Shown: piece by piece, positions 1-7,129 of the stretch
Numbering within the stretch: the stretch's first letter is position 1
Layout of the letters: every line of letters starts with the position of its first letter
Source: an uncultured Propionibacteriaceae bacterium
Lineage (GTDB): Bacteria > Actinomycetota > Actinomycetes > Propionibacteriales > Propionibacteriaceae
Length of the DNA: 14,749 nucleotides
Assembly: GCA_937859105.1 (NCBI GenBank)
Contig: CALMAD010000011.1
Span: 1 to 14,749, forward strand
Direction of reading: 5' to 3'
Position numbers and translations under genes: made by a program
Notes under the pieces: model-generated
Database searches by the model: none
The model's input: the letters and a program-made list of their open reading frames with translations, nothing else
Told to the model about the DNA's origin: nothing

Positions 1-1346
1 GCTTCGGCGGCGGCGCGGTGTGCGCGCTCGGCGGCGGCGTCCTGCACTGCGGCGCTTGCCGTAGCCTCGGCAGCGAGACGCTGCTCGCGTTCGTTCGACG
101 CCTGCGCGGTCTTGTTGCGCTCGGCTTCCTCGAGCGCCTGGGTGGTCGCGTCGATCACGGCGTCCACGTCGTCGGCGGAGATCACCAGCGGGGGAGCGAA
201 GCGGATCGTGCGCCCGTGCGTGTCTTTGGCCAGGACGCCCTTGGCCATGAGGCGGTAGCAGAGGTCGCGGGCGGTGCCGAGGTGCGGGGCCACGTCGAGG
301 CCCAGCCACAGACCCGCGCCGCGGATCTCGGTGAGCAGGCCGCGACCCACGAGGGGCCGCAGGCCCGCCAGCAGGCGCTCGCCCAACTCCCGGGACGCCT
401 GCTGCGGCTCCCCGGTGCTGAGGATGTCGACGACCTCGCTGCCGATCGCGCACGCGAGCGGGTTGCCGCCGAACGTCGACCCGTGCTGACCGGGCTTGAA
501 GACGCCGAGCACGTCGGCGTCCGCCACGACGGCCGAGACCGGCATGATGCCGCCGCCGAGCGCCTTGCCGAGCAGGTATAGGTCGGGGACGACGCCCTCG
601 CGGTCGCACGCGAACGTCTCCCCGGCGCGGCCGAGGCCCGACTGGATCTCGTCGGCCATCATCAGGACGCCGTGGCGATCGCACACCTCGCGGACCGCCC
701 GCAGATAGCCCTCGGGGGGGATGATGACGCCGCCCTCGCCCTGGATGGGTTCGAGCAGCACGGCGACGGTGTTCTCGTCGATGGCGGCCTCCAGGGCCGC
801 GACATCGCCGAACGGGACGTCGTAGAACCCCGAGGTGAACGGCTGATAGCTGCGCCGCGCCTCCTCGTCGTTGCTGAACGACACGACGGTGACCGTGCGC
901 CCGTGGAAGTTGCCCTCCATGACGACGATGTTCGCCGCGTCGTCGGCCACCCCCTTCACCTCGTAGCCCCACTTGCGGGCGGTCTTGATGCCGGCCTCGA
1001 CCGCCTCGACGCCCGAGTTCATGGGGAGCACCATCTGCTTGCCGCACAGCTCGGCGAGCGACTCGACGAACGGCCCGAACGGCTCGGAGTAGAACGCCCG
1101 CGACGTGAGGGTCACCCGATCGAGCTGCCGCCGGGCCGCCGCGAGCAGCCGCGGGTTGGAGTGCCCGAAGTTCACGGCCGAGTAGGCGGCCAGGCAGTCG
1201 ATGTAGGTGCGGCCGTCCACGTCGGTGACGCGAGCGCCCTCGGCCCGAGCGATCACGACCGGAAGCGGCGCGTAGTTGTGGGCGCCGTACTGTTCCACCT
1301 GATCGATCGCCTTCCGCGTGGTCGCGGACATCGGGTTGGTGGTCAT
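1..1346 (-). CDS. rocD: Ornithine aminotransferase (ornithine--oxo-acid transaminase), 3' end cut by window edge
   Basis: This PLP enzyme moves the delta-amino group of L-ornithine to 2-oxoglutarate, giving glutamate-5-semialdehyde and glutamate in cytoplasmic arginine/ornithine breakdown. It is a class III (subgroup II) aminotransferase. The sequence reads MTTNPMSATTRKAIDQVEQ, then YGAHNYAPLPVVIARAEGA, NFGHSNPRLLAAAR, the PLP-phosphate region MNSGVEAVEAGIKTARKWGY, the ring-stacking region GNFHGRTV, LLEPIQGEGGVIIP, ADEIQSGLGRAG, and the Schiff-base lysine in LLGKALGGG at about residue 261. The ATG at 1346 has GAGAGGAG upstream (1352-1359). The catalytic fold should end near residue 409 (RocD proteins are about 400 residues), but the frame stays open for 39 more codons to the edge, giving a tail rich in Ala, Glu, Gln and Arg with no stop. 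The function call is very secure. The nature of the tail is unknown. Confidence 0.96.
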   Translation of the reverse strand, partial: MTTNPMSATTRKAIDQVEQYGAHNYAPLPVVIARAEGARVTDVDGRTYIDCLAAYSAVNFGHSNPRLLAAARRQLDRVTLTSRAFYSEPFGPFVESLAELCGKQMVLPMNSGVEAVEAGIKTARKWGYEVKGVADDAANIVVMEGNFHGRTVTVVSFSNDEEARRSYQPFTSGFYDVPFGDVAALEAAIDENTVAVLLEPIQGEGGVIIPPEGYLRAVREVCDRHGVLMMADEIQSGLGRAGETFACDREGVVPDLYLLGKALGGGIMPVSAVVADADVLGVFKPGQHGSTFGGNPLACAIGSEVVDILSTGEPQQASRELGERLLAGLRPLVGRGLLTEIRGAGLWLGLDVAPHLGTARDLCYRLMAKGVLAKDTHGRTIRFAPPLVISADDVDAVIDATTQALEEAERNKTAQASNEREQRLAAEATASAAVQDAAAERAHRAAAE

Positions 1347-1351
1347 GATCA

Positions 1352-1408
1352 CTCCTCTCGTGGGGTCTAGACAATACAAATACTACGTCTGTCGCGATAC
1401 GGCCAGAA
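1352..1408 (-). promoter_or_regulatory. rocD promoter and ribosome binding site
   Basis: On the minus strand, GAGAGGAG (1352-1359) lies five bases before the rocD ATG and is a strong Shine-Dalgarno sequence. Further upstream is the most AT-rich patch of the local intergenic region. It holds two -10-like hexamers: TATTGT (1371-1376) and TAGTAT (1380-1385). TAGTAT has TTCTGG (1403-1408) exactly 17 bases upstream as a weak -35. The ribosome binding site is clear. The promoter is inferred from composition and spacing only. Confidence 0.6.
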
Positions 1409-1443
1409 GATCTCCGGCACAATCTCGGAGGGAGAGAAGATCT
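1405..1443. repeat. Pair of 9-bp direct repeats (AGAAGATCT) upstream of rocD
   Basis: AGAAGATCT occurs at 1405-1413 and again at 1435-1443, exactly 30 bp apart, which is about three helical turns. The first copy overlaps the putative rocD -35 and the second ends just before the exporter permease stop codon. Same-face spacing next to a promoter would suit a tandem regulator site. This is inference; the repeats themselves are directly visible. Confidence 0.4.
1411..1431 (-). terminator. Weak hairpin after the exporter permease, possible terminator
   Basis: CTCCG (1412-1416) pairs with CGGAG (1426-1430) across a nine-base loop, extendable by G-U pairs inside and outside. It lies 17-37 bases downstream of the permease stop codon. 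There is no T-tract. It could be a weak terminator or part of the rocD control region. Confidence 0.25.
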
Positions 1444-1447
1444 GCGC

Positions 1448-2710
1448 TCAGCCGGTCGGGGGAGTATACGAACCCGCCGGCACCGGACGCCCGCGGCGCG
1501 ACCGCCGGAACAGGCCCCGTAGCCGGAGCCGCTGGTCGTAGCTCAGCGACCCGGTGCGGAACAGGTGGACGCCGAGCATCATGAACACGACGGCGGCCAC
1601 CGAGATCGACGCGATCGCCCCGGCGGCCTCCGCCGGGCCCAGCAGCCCGCCCGCGTTGCGGACGAGCGCGGCGACCGGCGCGGTCAGCGGGAAGAAGGTG
1701 AGCGCCTGGGAGGCCGGCCCGTGGGGGTCGGACACCAGGACGCCGAATGCGTACAGGGGGAGGAACAACACGACGATGACCAGGCCGAACGCGCCGCTCG
1801 CCTCCTTCGCGTTCGGCATGATCGAGCCGATCGCGACGAGCAGCCCGGTGAACATCGCGAACCCCAGGATCGCCAGCGCGAACGCGACACCGATGCGCGC
1901 GGGGTCGACGACGAGCGGCGACCCGTTCAGCGTCGGCACGGACCCCGCGCTCGCCCCGCCGGAGAGCACGGCCAGGGCCACCACGATCGGCACGGTCAGG
2001 ACGGCCGCCTGCACCAGGCCGACGACCAGCAGCGCGGCGATCTTGCCCACGATGAGCGTCAGCGGCCGGATCGTGGTGAGGATCATCTCGGTGACCCGGT
2101 TCTCCTTCTCCTCCACCGTGATGTTCAGCATCTGGCTGCCCAGCATCATGATGGCCAGGTAGAAGAAGACCGCGAACAGGCCCGGCAGGATCGCGGAGCC
2201 GATGCCGGGCGCCTCCCGGCCGTCGGCGTACGAGCGCACCTCGGTGACGATCGGGCCCCTCAGCACGTCGGCGAGCCGCGGATCCCCCACGGCGGACGCC
2301 GCCGAGCTCTGCAACACCCGGCGGGCCAGCGCGGCATCGCCGTCGCCGCCGGTGAGGCCCCGGTCGCGGGCCGTCAGCGCGACGGGTTCGGACGCCGGAT
2401 CGCGCGGGTAGTCGATGTGTAGGTCGGCGCGGCCGGCGACGACGTCCGCCCGCGCGGCCGCGGCGTCCGAGGTGGGGCTGCCGCCGAGCTCGGCGGCGAT
2501 GGACGGCGAGACGAGGCCGGAGGCGTCCGTGTAGGTGAACCGCGTGGCTGTGCCGCCGCCGGACCCGGAGGCGACCTGGCTCGTGCTCAGCGTCATCAGG
2601 CCCGACAGGACGCCGATGAACAGCGGGACGGCCAGCGTGGCCACCCAGAACGCGGGGCGCGTCAGGGTCCGCCGGACCTCGAACGCGATGACCTTCGTGA
2701 AGTTGTGCAT
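1448..2710 (-). CDS. NatB-like ABC-2 type exporter permease
   Basis: This 420-residue integral membrane protein should form the channel of an ABC exporter with the ATPase encoded just upstream. The layout is that of the NatB/ABC2_membrane_3 family: an N-terminal membrane helix (about residues 19-41), a large extracytoplasmic domain (about 42-172), then five further hydrophobic segments (about 173-194, 218-249, 273-298, 306-326 and 361-384) and a basic C-terminal tail. The loop EEKENRVTEMILTTIRP (about 200-216) is the family's typical coupling region. The ATG at 2710 is chosen because AAGGAG (2718-2723) lies seven bases upstream and the ATPase stop ends one base before it. The frame stays open upstream, but only over the ATPase gene. 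Substrate unknown: sodium, drugs or peptides are all possible for this family. Confidence 0.9.
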   Translation of the reverse strand: MHNFTKVIAFEVRRTLTRPAFWVATLAVPLFIGVLSGLMTLSTSQVASGSGGGTATRFTYTDASGLVSPSIAAELGGSPTSDAAAARADVVAGRADLHIDYPRDPASEPVALTARDRGLTGGDGDAALARRVLQSSAASAVGDPRLADVLRGPIVTEVRSYADGREAPGIGSAILPGLFAVFFYLAIMMLGSQMLNITVEEKENRVTEMILTTIRPLTLIVGKIAALLVVGLVQAAVLTVPIVVALAVLSGGASAGSVPTLNGSPLVVDPARIGVAFALAILGFAMFTGLLVAIGSIMPNAKEASGAFGLVIVVLFLPLYAFGVLVSDPHGPASQALTFFPLTAPVAALVRNAGGLLGPAEAAGAIASISVAAVVFMMLGVHLFRTGSLSYDQRLRLRGLFRRSRRGRPVPAGSYTPPTG

Positions 2711-2711
2711 G

Positions 2712-3641
2712 TCACAGCTCCTTGTCGGAGGAGTGGCCGTAGACGCGGAGGAACACCTCGTCCATCGACAGCCGGGAGGCGTCGAACGACCGGACGACCA
2801 CCCCGGCGTCCAGCAGCAGCCGCAGCACGGCCTGGGGGTCGGCCGAGGAGTCCTCCTCGAGTTCGGCGTAGTTCGTCTCATGCCGGATCACCCGGAACGG
2901 GCCCTCGGGCAGGACGCCCGCGAAGCCGAGCCGGATCGTGCGGCCGCCGTAGGCGTCCTGCACCTCGGGGACGGTGCCGTAGGCCTCGGCCCGCCCGTCC
3001 TTCAGCAGCAGGACGCGGTCGCAGAGCCGTTCGACCTCCTCCATCTGGTGCGTGATGATGACGACGGTCGCGCCGCCGGCCCGGTGGGCCTCGATCACGT
3101 CCATCAGCAGCCGCCGGTTCACCGGGTCGAAGCCCTTCGTCGGCTCGTCGAGAATCAGCAGGTCGGGGTTGTCCATCACCGTGACGCCCAACTGCACCTT
3201 CTGCTGCTCGCCGCCCGACAGCCGCTCGATGCGCTGTTTGGCCTTGTCGGCGAGGCCGACGCGGTCGAGGTAGTACAGCGACCACTGGGACGCCTCGGCC
3301 CGCGGCATGCCCTTGAGCTGGCCGAAGTACGTCATGACGTCGAGCACCTTCTCTTTGCGGTAGAGCCCGCGCTCTTCGGGCAGGTAGCCGAGGCCGCGGC
3401 ACGTCGCGGGGTCGTACGGACGCCCGCGCACCAGCAGCCGCCCGGCCGTCGGCCGGTAGATGCCGAGCAGCGCCCGGATGGTGGTGGTCTTGCCCGACCC
3501 GTTCGAGCCGAGCAGGCCGAACGTCTCGCCGGGGCGGACCTCGAACGTCAGGTCGTCGACGACGACCTTCTCGCCGAAGGCCATGCGGAAATCCGTCACC
3601 TCGATGGTGGGCGCCTGGCCGGGCGCTGGGGGCTGGGTCAT
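2712..3641 (-). CDS. ABC exporter ATP-binding protein, NatA-like, with C-terminal DUF4162-like region
   Basis: This 309-residue cytoplasmic ATPase powers the ABC-2 permease encoded one base downstream. Visible motifs in order: Walker A GSNGSGKTTT (45-54), a Q-loop-equivalent region YLPEERGLY (86-94), signature LSGGEQQK (141-148), Walker B LLILDE (161-166), D-loop after TKGFDP, and switch histidine in ITHQMEEVE (196-204). The last 80 or so residues (from YGGRTIRLGF) match the accessory domain common in NatA-type exporters. The start at 3641 (MTQPPAPGQAP) is the last ATG before the conserved domain. It has no good Shine-Dalgarno sequence, but TAGGCA lies seven bases upstream, so the mRNA may be leaderless. 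It is not a sugar-importer ATPase: it lacks the C-terminal regulatory domain of MalK/MsiK proteins. Confidence 0.93.
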   Translation of the reverse strand: MTQPPAPGQAPTIEVTDFRMAFGEKVVVDDLTFEVRPGETFGLLGSNGSGKTTTIRALLGIYRPTAGRLLVRGRPYDPATCRGLGYLPEERGLYRKEKVLDVMTYFGQLKGMPRAEASQWSLYYLDRVGLADKAKQRIERLSGGEQQKVQLGVTVMDNPDLLILDEPTKGFDPVNRRLLMDVIEAHRAGGATVVIITHQMEEVERLCDRVLLLKDGRAEAYGTVPEVQDAYGGRTIRLGFAGVLPEGPFRVIRHETNYAELEEDSSADPQAVLRLLLDAGVVVRSFDASRLSMDEVFLRVYGHSSDKEL

Positions 3642-3691
3642 GGGTCCATGCCTACCCGACGGGTCTGACAATCGGCGTCCGACTTTGGGCT
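3642..3691 (-). promoter_or_regulatory. Short gap before the exporter operon with an 11-bp palindrome
   Basis: Between the MalG-like stop codon and the exporter ATPase start there are 50 bases. They hold ACCCG-A-CGGGT (3654-3664), a perfect interrupted palindrome, and next to it the -10-like TAGGCA on the minus strand. This could be a separate promoter for the exporter pair, or the pair could be read from the sugar operon. I cannot decide from sequence alone. Confidence 0.3.
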
Positions 3692-4519
3692 CTACTTCAG
3701 GCCGGATCGCGTGACGCCCTGCACGAGCCACCGCTGCAGGAACAAGAACACGACGAGCGCCGGGACGATCGCGACCAGCGCCCCGGTAAAGATCTCCGGG
3801 TAGCGGACGCCCTGGCTGGTCATGAACTGGCTCAGGGTGACCTGGACGGTGCGCATGCCGGGGTCCTGCGCGATGAGCAGCGGCCACAGGAAGGCGTTCC
3901 AGGCGCCGATGAACGTGATGGTGCCGACGGCGGCGACCATGCCCAGGCTGTTCGGGACGACGATCCGCCACAGCGTCGTCCACGCGTTGGCCCCGTCGAG
4001 GTAGGCGGACTCCTCCAGCTCGACCGGGAAGTCCAAGAACCCTTGCCGGAACAGGTACGTCGCGAACGCCGAGAAGACCGCCGGGATGATCAGGCCCCGG
4101 TAGGTCGAGATCCAGCCCAGCGAGGACGCCATCACGAACATCGGGACGAAGGTCACCGCCGTCGGAACCATGAGCGTGAAGACCGTCAGACCAAGGATGA
4201 CGCGGGCGGCCCGCGTGGACGTCCGGGCCAGCGCGTAGCCGGCCATGAGCGACACGACGACCGTCGCGGCGGTCTGCGCGACGGCCACCACCGCCGAGTT
4301 CAGCAGCGACTGGGTGATGCCCAGGTTCGCGTTCCCCAGGACGCCCGCCAGCGTGCGTCCGTCGAGCGCGTTCGGCAGCCAGTGCCACTGCGGCGCGGTG
4401 ATCCAGGTCTGCGTCGAGAACGCGTTCCGGACGATCACGTAGAACGGCAGCAGGAACAGGACGGCCAGGACGGACGCCGCGACGTACGCCGCGACGCGGA
4501 CGGCCGGAGGCGTCCTCAT
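3692..4519 (-). CDS. Carbohydrate ABC importer permease, MalG-like
   Basis: This 275-residue protein is the second permease subunit of a binding-protein-dependent sugar importer (binding_protein_dependent/CUT1-type fold). It shows an N-terminal membrane helix (about 8-32), a periplasm-equivalent loop, further membrane helices (about 74-98, 106-131, 140-158, 192-216 and 242-262), and the EAA loop EESAYLDGANAWTTLWRIVVP (169-189) that docks on the ATPase. The C-terminus LQRWLVQGVTRSGLK is typical of MalG relatives. Its ATG overlaps the stop of the MalF-like gene by four bases (ATGA, 4516-4519), indicating translational coupling, and no independent ribosome binding site is evident. The sugar is unknown. 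No ATPase gene is next to it. Confidence 0.94.
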   Translation of the reverse strand: MRTPPAVRVAAYVAASVLAVLFLLPFYVIVRNAFSTQTWITAPQWHWLPNALDGRTLAGVLGNANLGITQSLLNSAVVAVAQTAATVVVSLMAGYALARTSTRAARVILGLTVFTLMVPTAVTFVPMFVMASSLGWISTYRGLIIPAVFSAFATYLFRQGFLDFPVELEESAYLDGANAWTTLWRIVVPNSLGMVAAVGTITFIGAWNAFLWPLLIAQDPGMRTVQVTLSQFMTSQGVRYPEIFTGALVAIVPALVVFLFLQRWLVQGVTRSGLK

Positions 4520-5454
4520 CGGTCGGCCCCGATCGACAGCAGCCGGTTCTGCGCCAGGCTGAACGCGAGGATGACGACGGTCAGGATCAGCGTTCCGGCG
4601 CTGCCGATGCCCAGGTCCTGGCTGCCGTCCCCGAAGCTGATCAGGTACAGGTACACCAGCGGCGGCCGCGCGTACGGCGGGTACCCGCGGACGGTGTTCA
4701 GGGTGTTGTAGAACTCGTCGAACGCCTGGAAGGCGTTGATGAGCAGCAGGGTCGCCACCGCCACCGACGTGGGCCTGAGCAGGGGAAACGTGATGTGGCG
4801 GAACACCCCGAACCCCGTCGCCCCGTCGAGGGACGCCGCCTCGTAGACCTGCGGATCGATGGCGTTCAGCCCCGCGATGAACAGGATCATGTAGAAGCCC
4901 ACCTGCAGCCACAGCCGCAGCGTGACGAGCACGAACCAGTACCAGTGGTTCTCGCCGCCGAGCCAGTTCACCGGATCCAGGCCCACCGACCGCAGCATCG
5001 TGTTCGCGAGGCCGAAGCGGGCGCCGTTGAAGAACGACATCCGCCACACCAGCGCCGCGATGACGTAGCTGCACGCGGTCGGGATGAAGAACGCCGACCG
5101 GAAGAACGCCTGCAGGACGCCGATCCGGCGCAGCAGCAAGGCGAGGCCGAGCGAGCAGGCGAAGGTCAGGGGCACGATGATGAGCGCGAAGACGACGAAC
5201 GTCGCCATGCTGTCGAGGAACAGCCGGTCCGAGAGCAGATAGGCGTAGTTGCCGAGGCCGACGAAGTCGGTCGGGGTGACGGTGTTGCGCGCGTTGAACA
5301 GCGATAGGTAGGCGCTCCACCCGATCGGCACGTAGACGAAGACGACCAGCCCCGCGAGGAACGGCGTGACGAACACCCAGAACCAGCGGCGCCGGCTGTG
5401 GGCGTTCGTCGCCGGTGCCCGCCGGCGGGCGTGCACCTCGACGGGAGCCGTCAT
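4516..5454 (-). CDS. Carbohydrate ABC importer permease, MalF-like
   Basis: This 312-residue protein is the first permease subunit of the sugar importer and pairs with the MalG-like product. After a basic cytoplasmic N-terminus (RRR and SRRR clusters up to residue 23) it has membrane helices near 24-47, 82-108, 118-140, 171-196, 228-243 and 283-301. The EAA loop reads YEAASLDGATGFGVFRHITFP (204-224), close to the consensus. It starts six bases after the stop of the binding-protein gene and overlaps the next gene by four bases, so the three are one operon. Close relatives are in the UgpA/LacF/MalF group, but the sequence does not fix the sugar. Confidence 0.94.
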   Translation of the reverse strand: MTAPVEVHARRRAPATNAHSRRRWFWVFVTPFLAGLVVFVYVPIGWSAYLSLFNARNTVTPTDFVGLGNYAYLLSDRLFLDSMATFVVFALIIVPLTFACSLGLALLLRRIGVLQAFFRSAFFIPTACSYVIAALVWRMSFFNGARFGLANTMLRSVGLDPVNWLGGENHWYWFVLVTLRLWLQVGFYMILFIAGLNAIDPQVYEAASLDGATGFGVFRHITFPLLRPTSVAVATLLLINAFQAFDEFYNTLNTVRGYPPYARPPLVYLYLISFGDGSQDLGIGSAGTLILTVVILAFSLAQNRLLSIGADR

Positions 5455-5460
5455 GGTCGC

Positions 5461-6744
5461 CTAGCCGTTGACGCGCTTGAGCTCGGCGGCGACCTTGTCG
5501 GCGGCTGCGGTGAACTCCGTCCGGGCGTCGCGCCCGGACTTCACGACGTTCGACAGGGCCGTCGAATAGGCCTGGGACGCCGCCGGCGTCCAGAAGAGAT
5601 CGTCGACGAAGCCGTGGTCGGAGACGAATTTCGCGGCCTGGGCCCCCTGACCGGACGCAACCTTGTCGGCCTCGCTGAACAGCTTCGGCTTGGCCGGAAT
5701 GTGGCAGCCGAACGCGTTCGAGAACTGGACCTGCTTGTCTTCGGAGTCGACCCACAGCCACTGGACGAACTGCTTGGCCGTCTCCACGTTCTTGCCGTGC
5801 GCGTTCACCACGGAGCTGAACGCGCCGAACGGCACCGCCGGACGCCCGCCATTGCCGGTCGACGGGAACGGCAGGACGCCGACGTCGTCGCCGAACGCCT
5901 GCTTGACCTTGGGCAGGTCCCACAGCCCACCCCACTGCATCGCGGTCTCGCCGTTGATGAAGGGGGTGGCGTCCGACCAGTCGGTGGAGGCGCCCTTCAG
6001 CAGCGCCCCCGAGTCGAAGAACGACTTGAACGTGCCGACCGCGGCGTAGAGCCGCGCGTCGTTGAACCCGGCCGACTTCTTGTCGGCCGAGATCTGCTCC
6101 AGGCCCGCTCCCCAGATCAGCAGGCTGCCGAGGACGCCGAGCCCGCCGTCGTTGCCGGCGAAGAACCCGCCCATGTCGTTCGTCTTCTGGGCCTTGGCGG
6201 CCGCGACGAGGGCGTCCAGCGTCGTGGGGGGCTGGAGCCGCGCCTTCGCGAGGAGCGACGGCCGGTAGTACAGCAGTTGCATGTCGACCGTCTGCGGCAC
6301 CGCCCAGATCTTGCCCTGGTAGGTGAGGCGCTCCATGACGCGCGGGGTGAACGAGTCTTTCGCGTCGCCGACCACGTCGGTGAGGTCGGCGGCCTGGCCG
6401 GCCTTGATCATGTCGAGCGTCGGGCCGTTGGCGTACTCGAAGATGTCGGGCGCGTTGTCGGTCAACAGGGCCGTCGATACGCCTTTCTCGTAGTCGGACG
6501 CCACCCAGTTCACGCTCACGTTCGCGCCGTCGAACTCGGACGCCCAGGTCTTCACGGCGTCCTGCACGCCGTCCTCTCCGTAGGCGTGGTACCACTGCGA
6601 GAGGTTCGGCTTCGCGGACGCCCCGCCGCCCGTGGCGGTGGGGGAGGCGGACGTGCGTCCGGTGTTGGTGCCGCAGGCCGAGAGCGCTGCGGTGGCGGCG
6701 ATGCCCCCGGAGAGGGCCAAGAGGTGCCGACGGGTGATGGTCAT
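5461..6744 (-). CDS. Extracellular sugar-binding lipoprotein (solute-binding protein, family 1)
   Basis: This 427-residue lipoprotein should capture a sugar or oligosaccharide outside the membrane and deliver it to the MalF/MalG-like permeases encoded next. The N-terminus MTITRRHLLALSGG has a twin-arginine motif (R5-R6) followed by a hydrophobic stretch and the lipobox L-S-A-C with the lipidated cysteine at 24, so export is probably by the Tat route. A low-complexity Ser/Thr/Gly/Ala linker (about 25-45) joins the mature domain. Typical family patterns include PDIFEYANGPTL, GKIWAVPQTVDMQLLYYR, FINGETAMQWGGLWDL and VETAKQFVQWLW. The length is normal for the family. The ATG at 6744 lacks a Shine-Dalgarno sequence. 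It is the first gene of the operon and probably the regulated one. Confidence 0.94.
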   Translation of the reverse strand: MTITRRHLLALSGGIAATAALSACGTNTGRTSASPTATGGGASAKPNLSQWYHAYGEDGVQDAVKTWASEFDGANVSVNWVASDYEKGVSTALLTDNAPDIFEYANGPTLDMIKAGQAADLTDVVGDAKDSFTPRVMERLTYQGKIWAVPQTVDMQLLYYRPSLLAKARLQPPTTLDALVAAAKAQKTNDMGGFFAGNDGGLGVLGSLLIWGAGLEQISADKKSAGFNDARLYAAVGTFKSFFDSGALLKGASTDWSDATPFINGETAMQWGGLWDLPKVKQAFGDDVGVLPFPSTGNGGRPAVPFGAFSSVVNAHGKNVETAKQFVQWLWVDSEDKQVQFSNAFGCHIPAKPKLFSEADKVASGQGAQAAKFVSDHGFVDDLFWTPAASQAYSTALSNVVKSGRDARTEFTAAADKVAAELKRVNG

Positions 6745-6820
6745 GGCGGGAGCCTAGTTGAAAAGGCTCCGACCGGACGCGGGAGCGGAATAGGGGGAGA
6801 CGATCGCTGGTTGCCTTCGC
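6745..6820. promoter_or_regulatory. Divergent control region with a 7+8+7 palindrome abutting the sugar operon start
   Basis: This 76-base region separates the sugar operon (minus) from the small GNAT gene (plus). GGAGCCT (6749-6755) and AGGCTCC (6764-6770) form a perfect 7-bp inverted repeat around AGTTGAAA. One arm overlaps a minus-strand -10-like TAGGCT that ends six bases before the binding-protein ATG. A repressor bound there would block the promoter, as LacI- or ROK-type regulators do for sugar operons. In RNA it could instead be a hairpin. For the plus gene there is only AGGGGGA (6792-6798), which is too far upstream to be a normal ribosome binding site. Confidence 0.45.
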
Positions 6821-7090
6821 ATGGCGAATGTGACGAAGAAGCAGGACCGCTACGAGATCGAGACCCACGGGCAGACGGTGGGCCACGCGATCTACCGCGT
6901 CGACGGCGACGTCGTGACCATGCCCCACACCGAGGTCGACCCGGCGTTCGGCGGCCGCGGGCTCGCCGGCGAGTTGGTGCAGTTCGCGCTCGACGACGTC
7001 CGGTCGCAGGGGCTGAAGGTGGACCCGGCCTGCCCGTACGTCGCCAAGTGGATCGACCGGCACCCCGACTACCAGAACCTGCTGGCCTGA
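6821..7090 (+). CDS. Small GNAT-family N-acetyltransferase-like protein (YjdJ/NATD1 type)
   Basis: This 89-residue protein belongs to the minimal GNAT group (Pfam PF14542 type), which consists of little more than the acetyl-CoA binding core. The protein begins MANVTKKQDRYEIETHG, then shows the strand pair IYRVDGDVVTMPHTEV, the CoA pyrophosphate loop GGRGLAGEL (44-52) and the typical end KVDPACPYVAKWIDRHPDYQ (66-85). Cys71 sits in the conserved CPYV segment. The acceptor is unknown. The gene stands alone on the plus strand between two minus-strand operons. No in-frame start lies between an upstream TAG (6791) and this ATG, so the start is fixed, although no Shine-Dalgarno sequence is at a usable distance. 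It is probably a housekeeping gene of low expression. Confidence 0.88.
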   Translation: MANVTKKQDRYEIETHGQTVGHAIYRVDGDVVTMPHTEVDPAFGGRGLAGELVQFALDDVRSQGLKVDPACPYVAKWIDRHPDYQNLLA

Positions 7091-7094
7091 GTCC

Positions 7095-7121
7095 GTTCTG
7101 CTTCCGTTATGGAAGCAGAAC
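7095..7121. terminator. Perfect 11-bp hairpin between convergent genes (bidirectional terminator candidate)
   Basis: GTTCTGCTTCC (7095-7105) pairs without mismatch with GGAAGCAGAAC (7111-7121) around the loop GTTAT. It starts five bases after the GNAT stop codon and ends nine bases before the stop of the convergent transglutaminase gene. No T-run follows on either side, which is common for actinobacterial hairpins. Position and perfection make it a good shared terminator. Confidence 0.75.
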
Positions 7122-7129
7122 CAACGGCG

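Noticed and set aside
1..581. Plus-strand frame at the left edge
   Set aside because: It is antisense to the unambiguous ornithine aminotransferase.
2711..2881. Earlier start for the exporter permease
   Set aside because: The extension lies wholly within the ATPase gene. The ATG at 2710 has AAGGAG at ideal spacing and begins the conserved N-terminus.
3642..4388. N-terminal extension of the exporter ATPase
   Set aside because: It would overlap the MalG-like gene, and the extra sequence is Arg/Gly-rich shadow. The ABC domain starts shortly after the ATG at 3641.
3692..7063. A 1123-codon minus-strand frame covering the whole sugar operon
   Set aside because: Only its last 275 codons are the MalG-like gene. 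The upstream part is out of frame with the clear binding-protein and MalF-like genes and has no domain.
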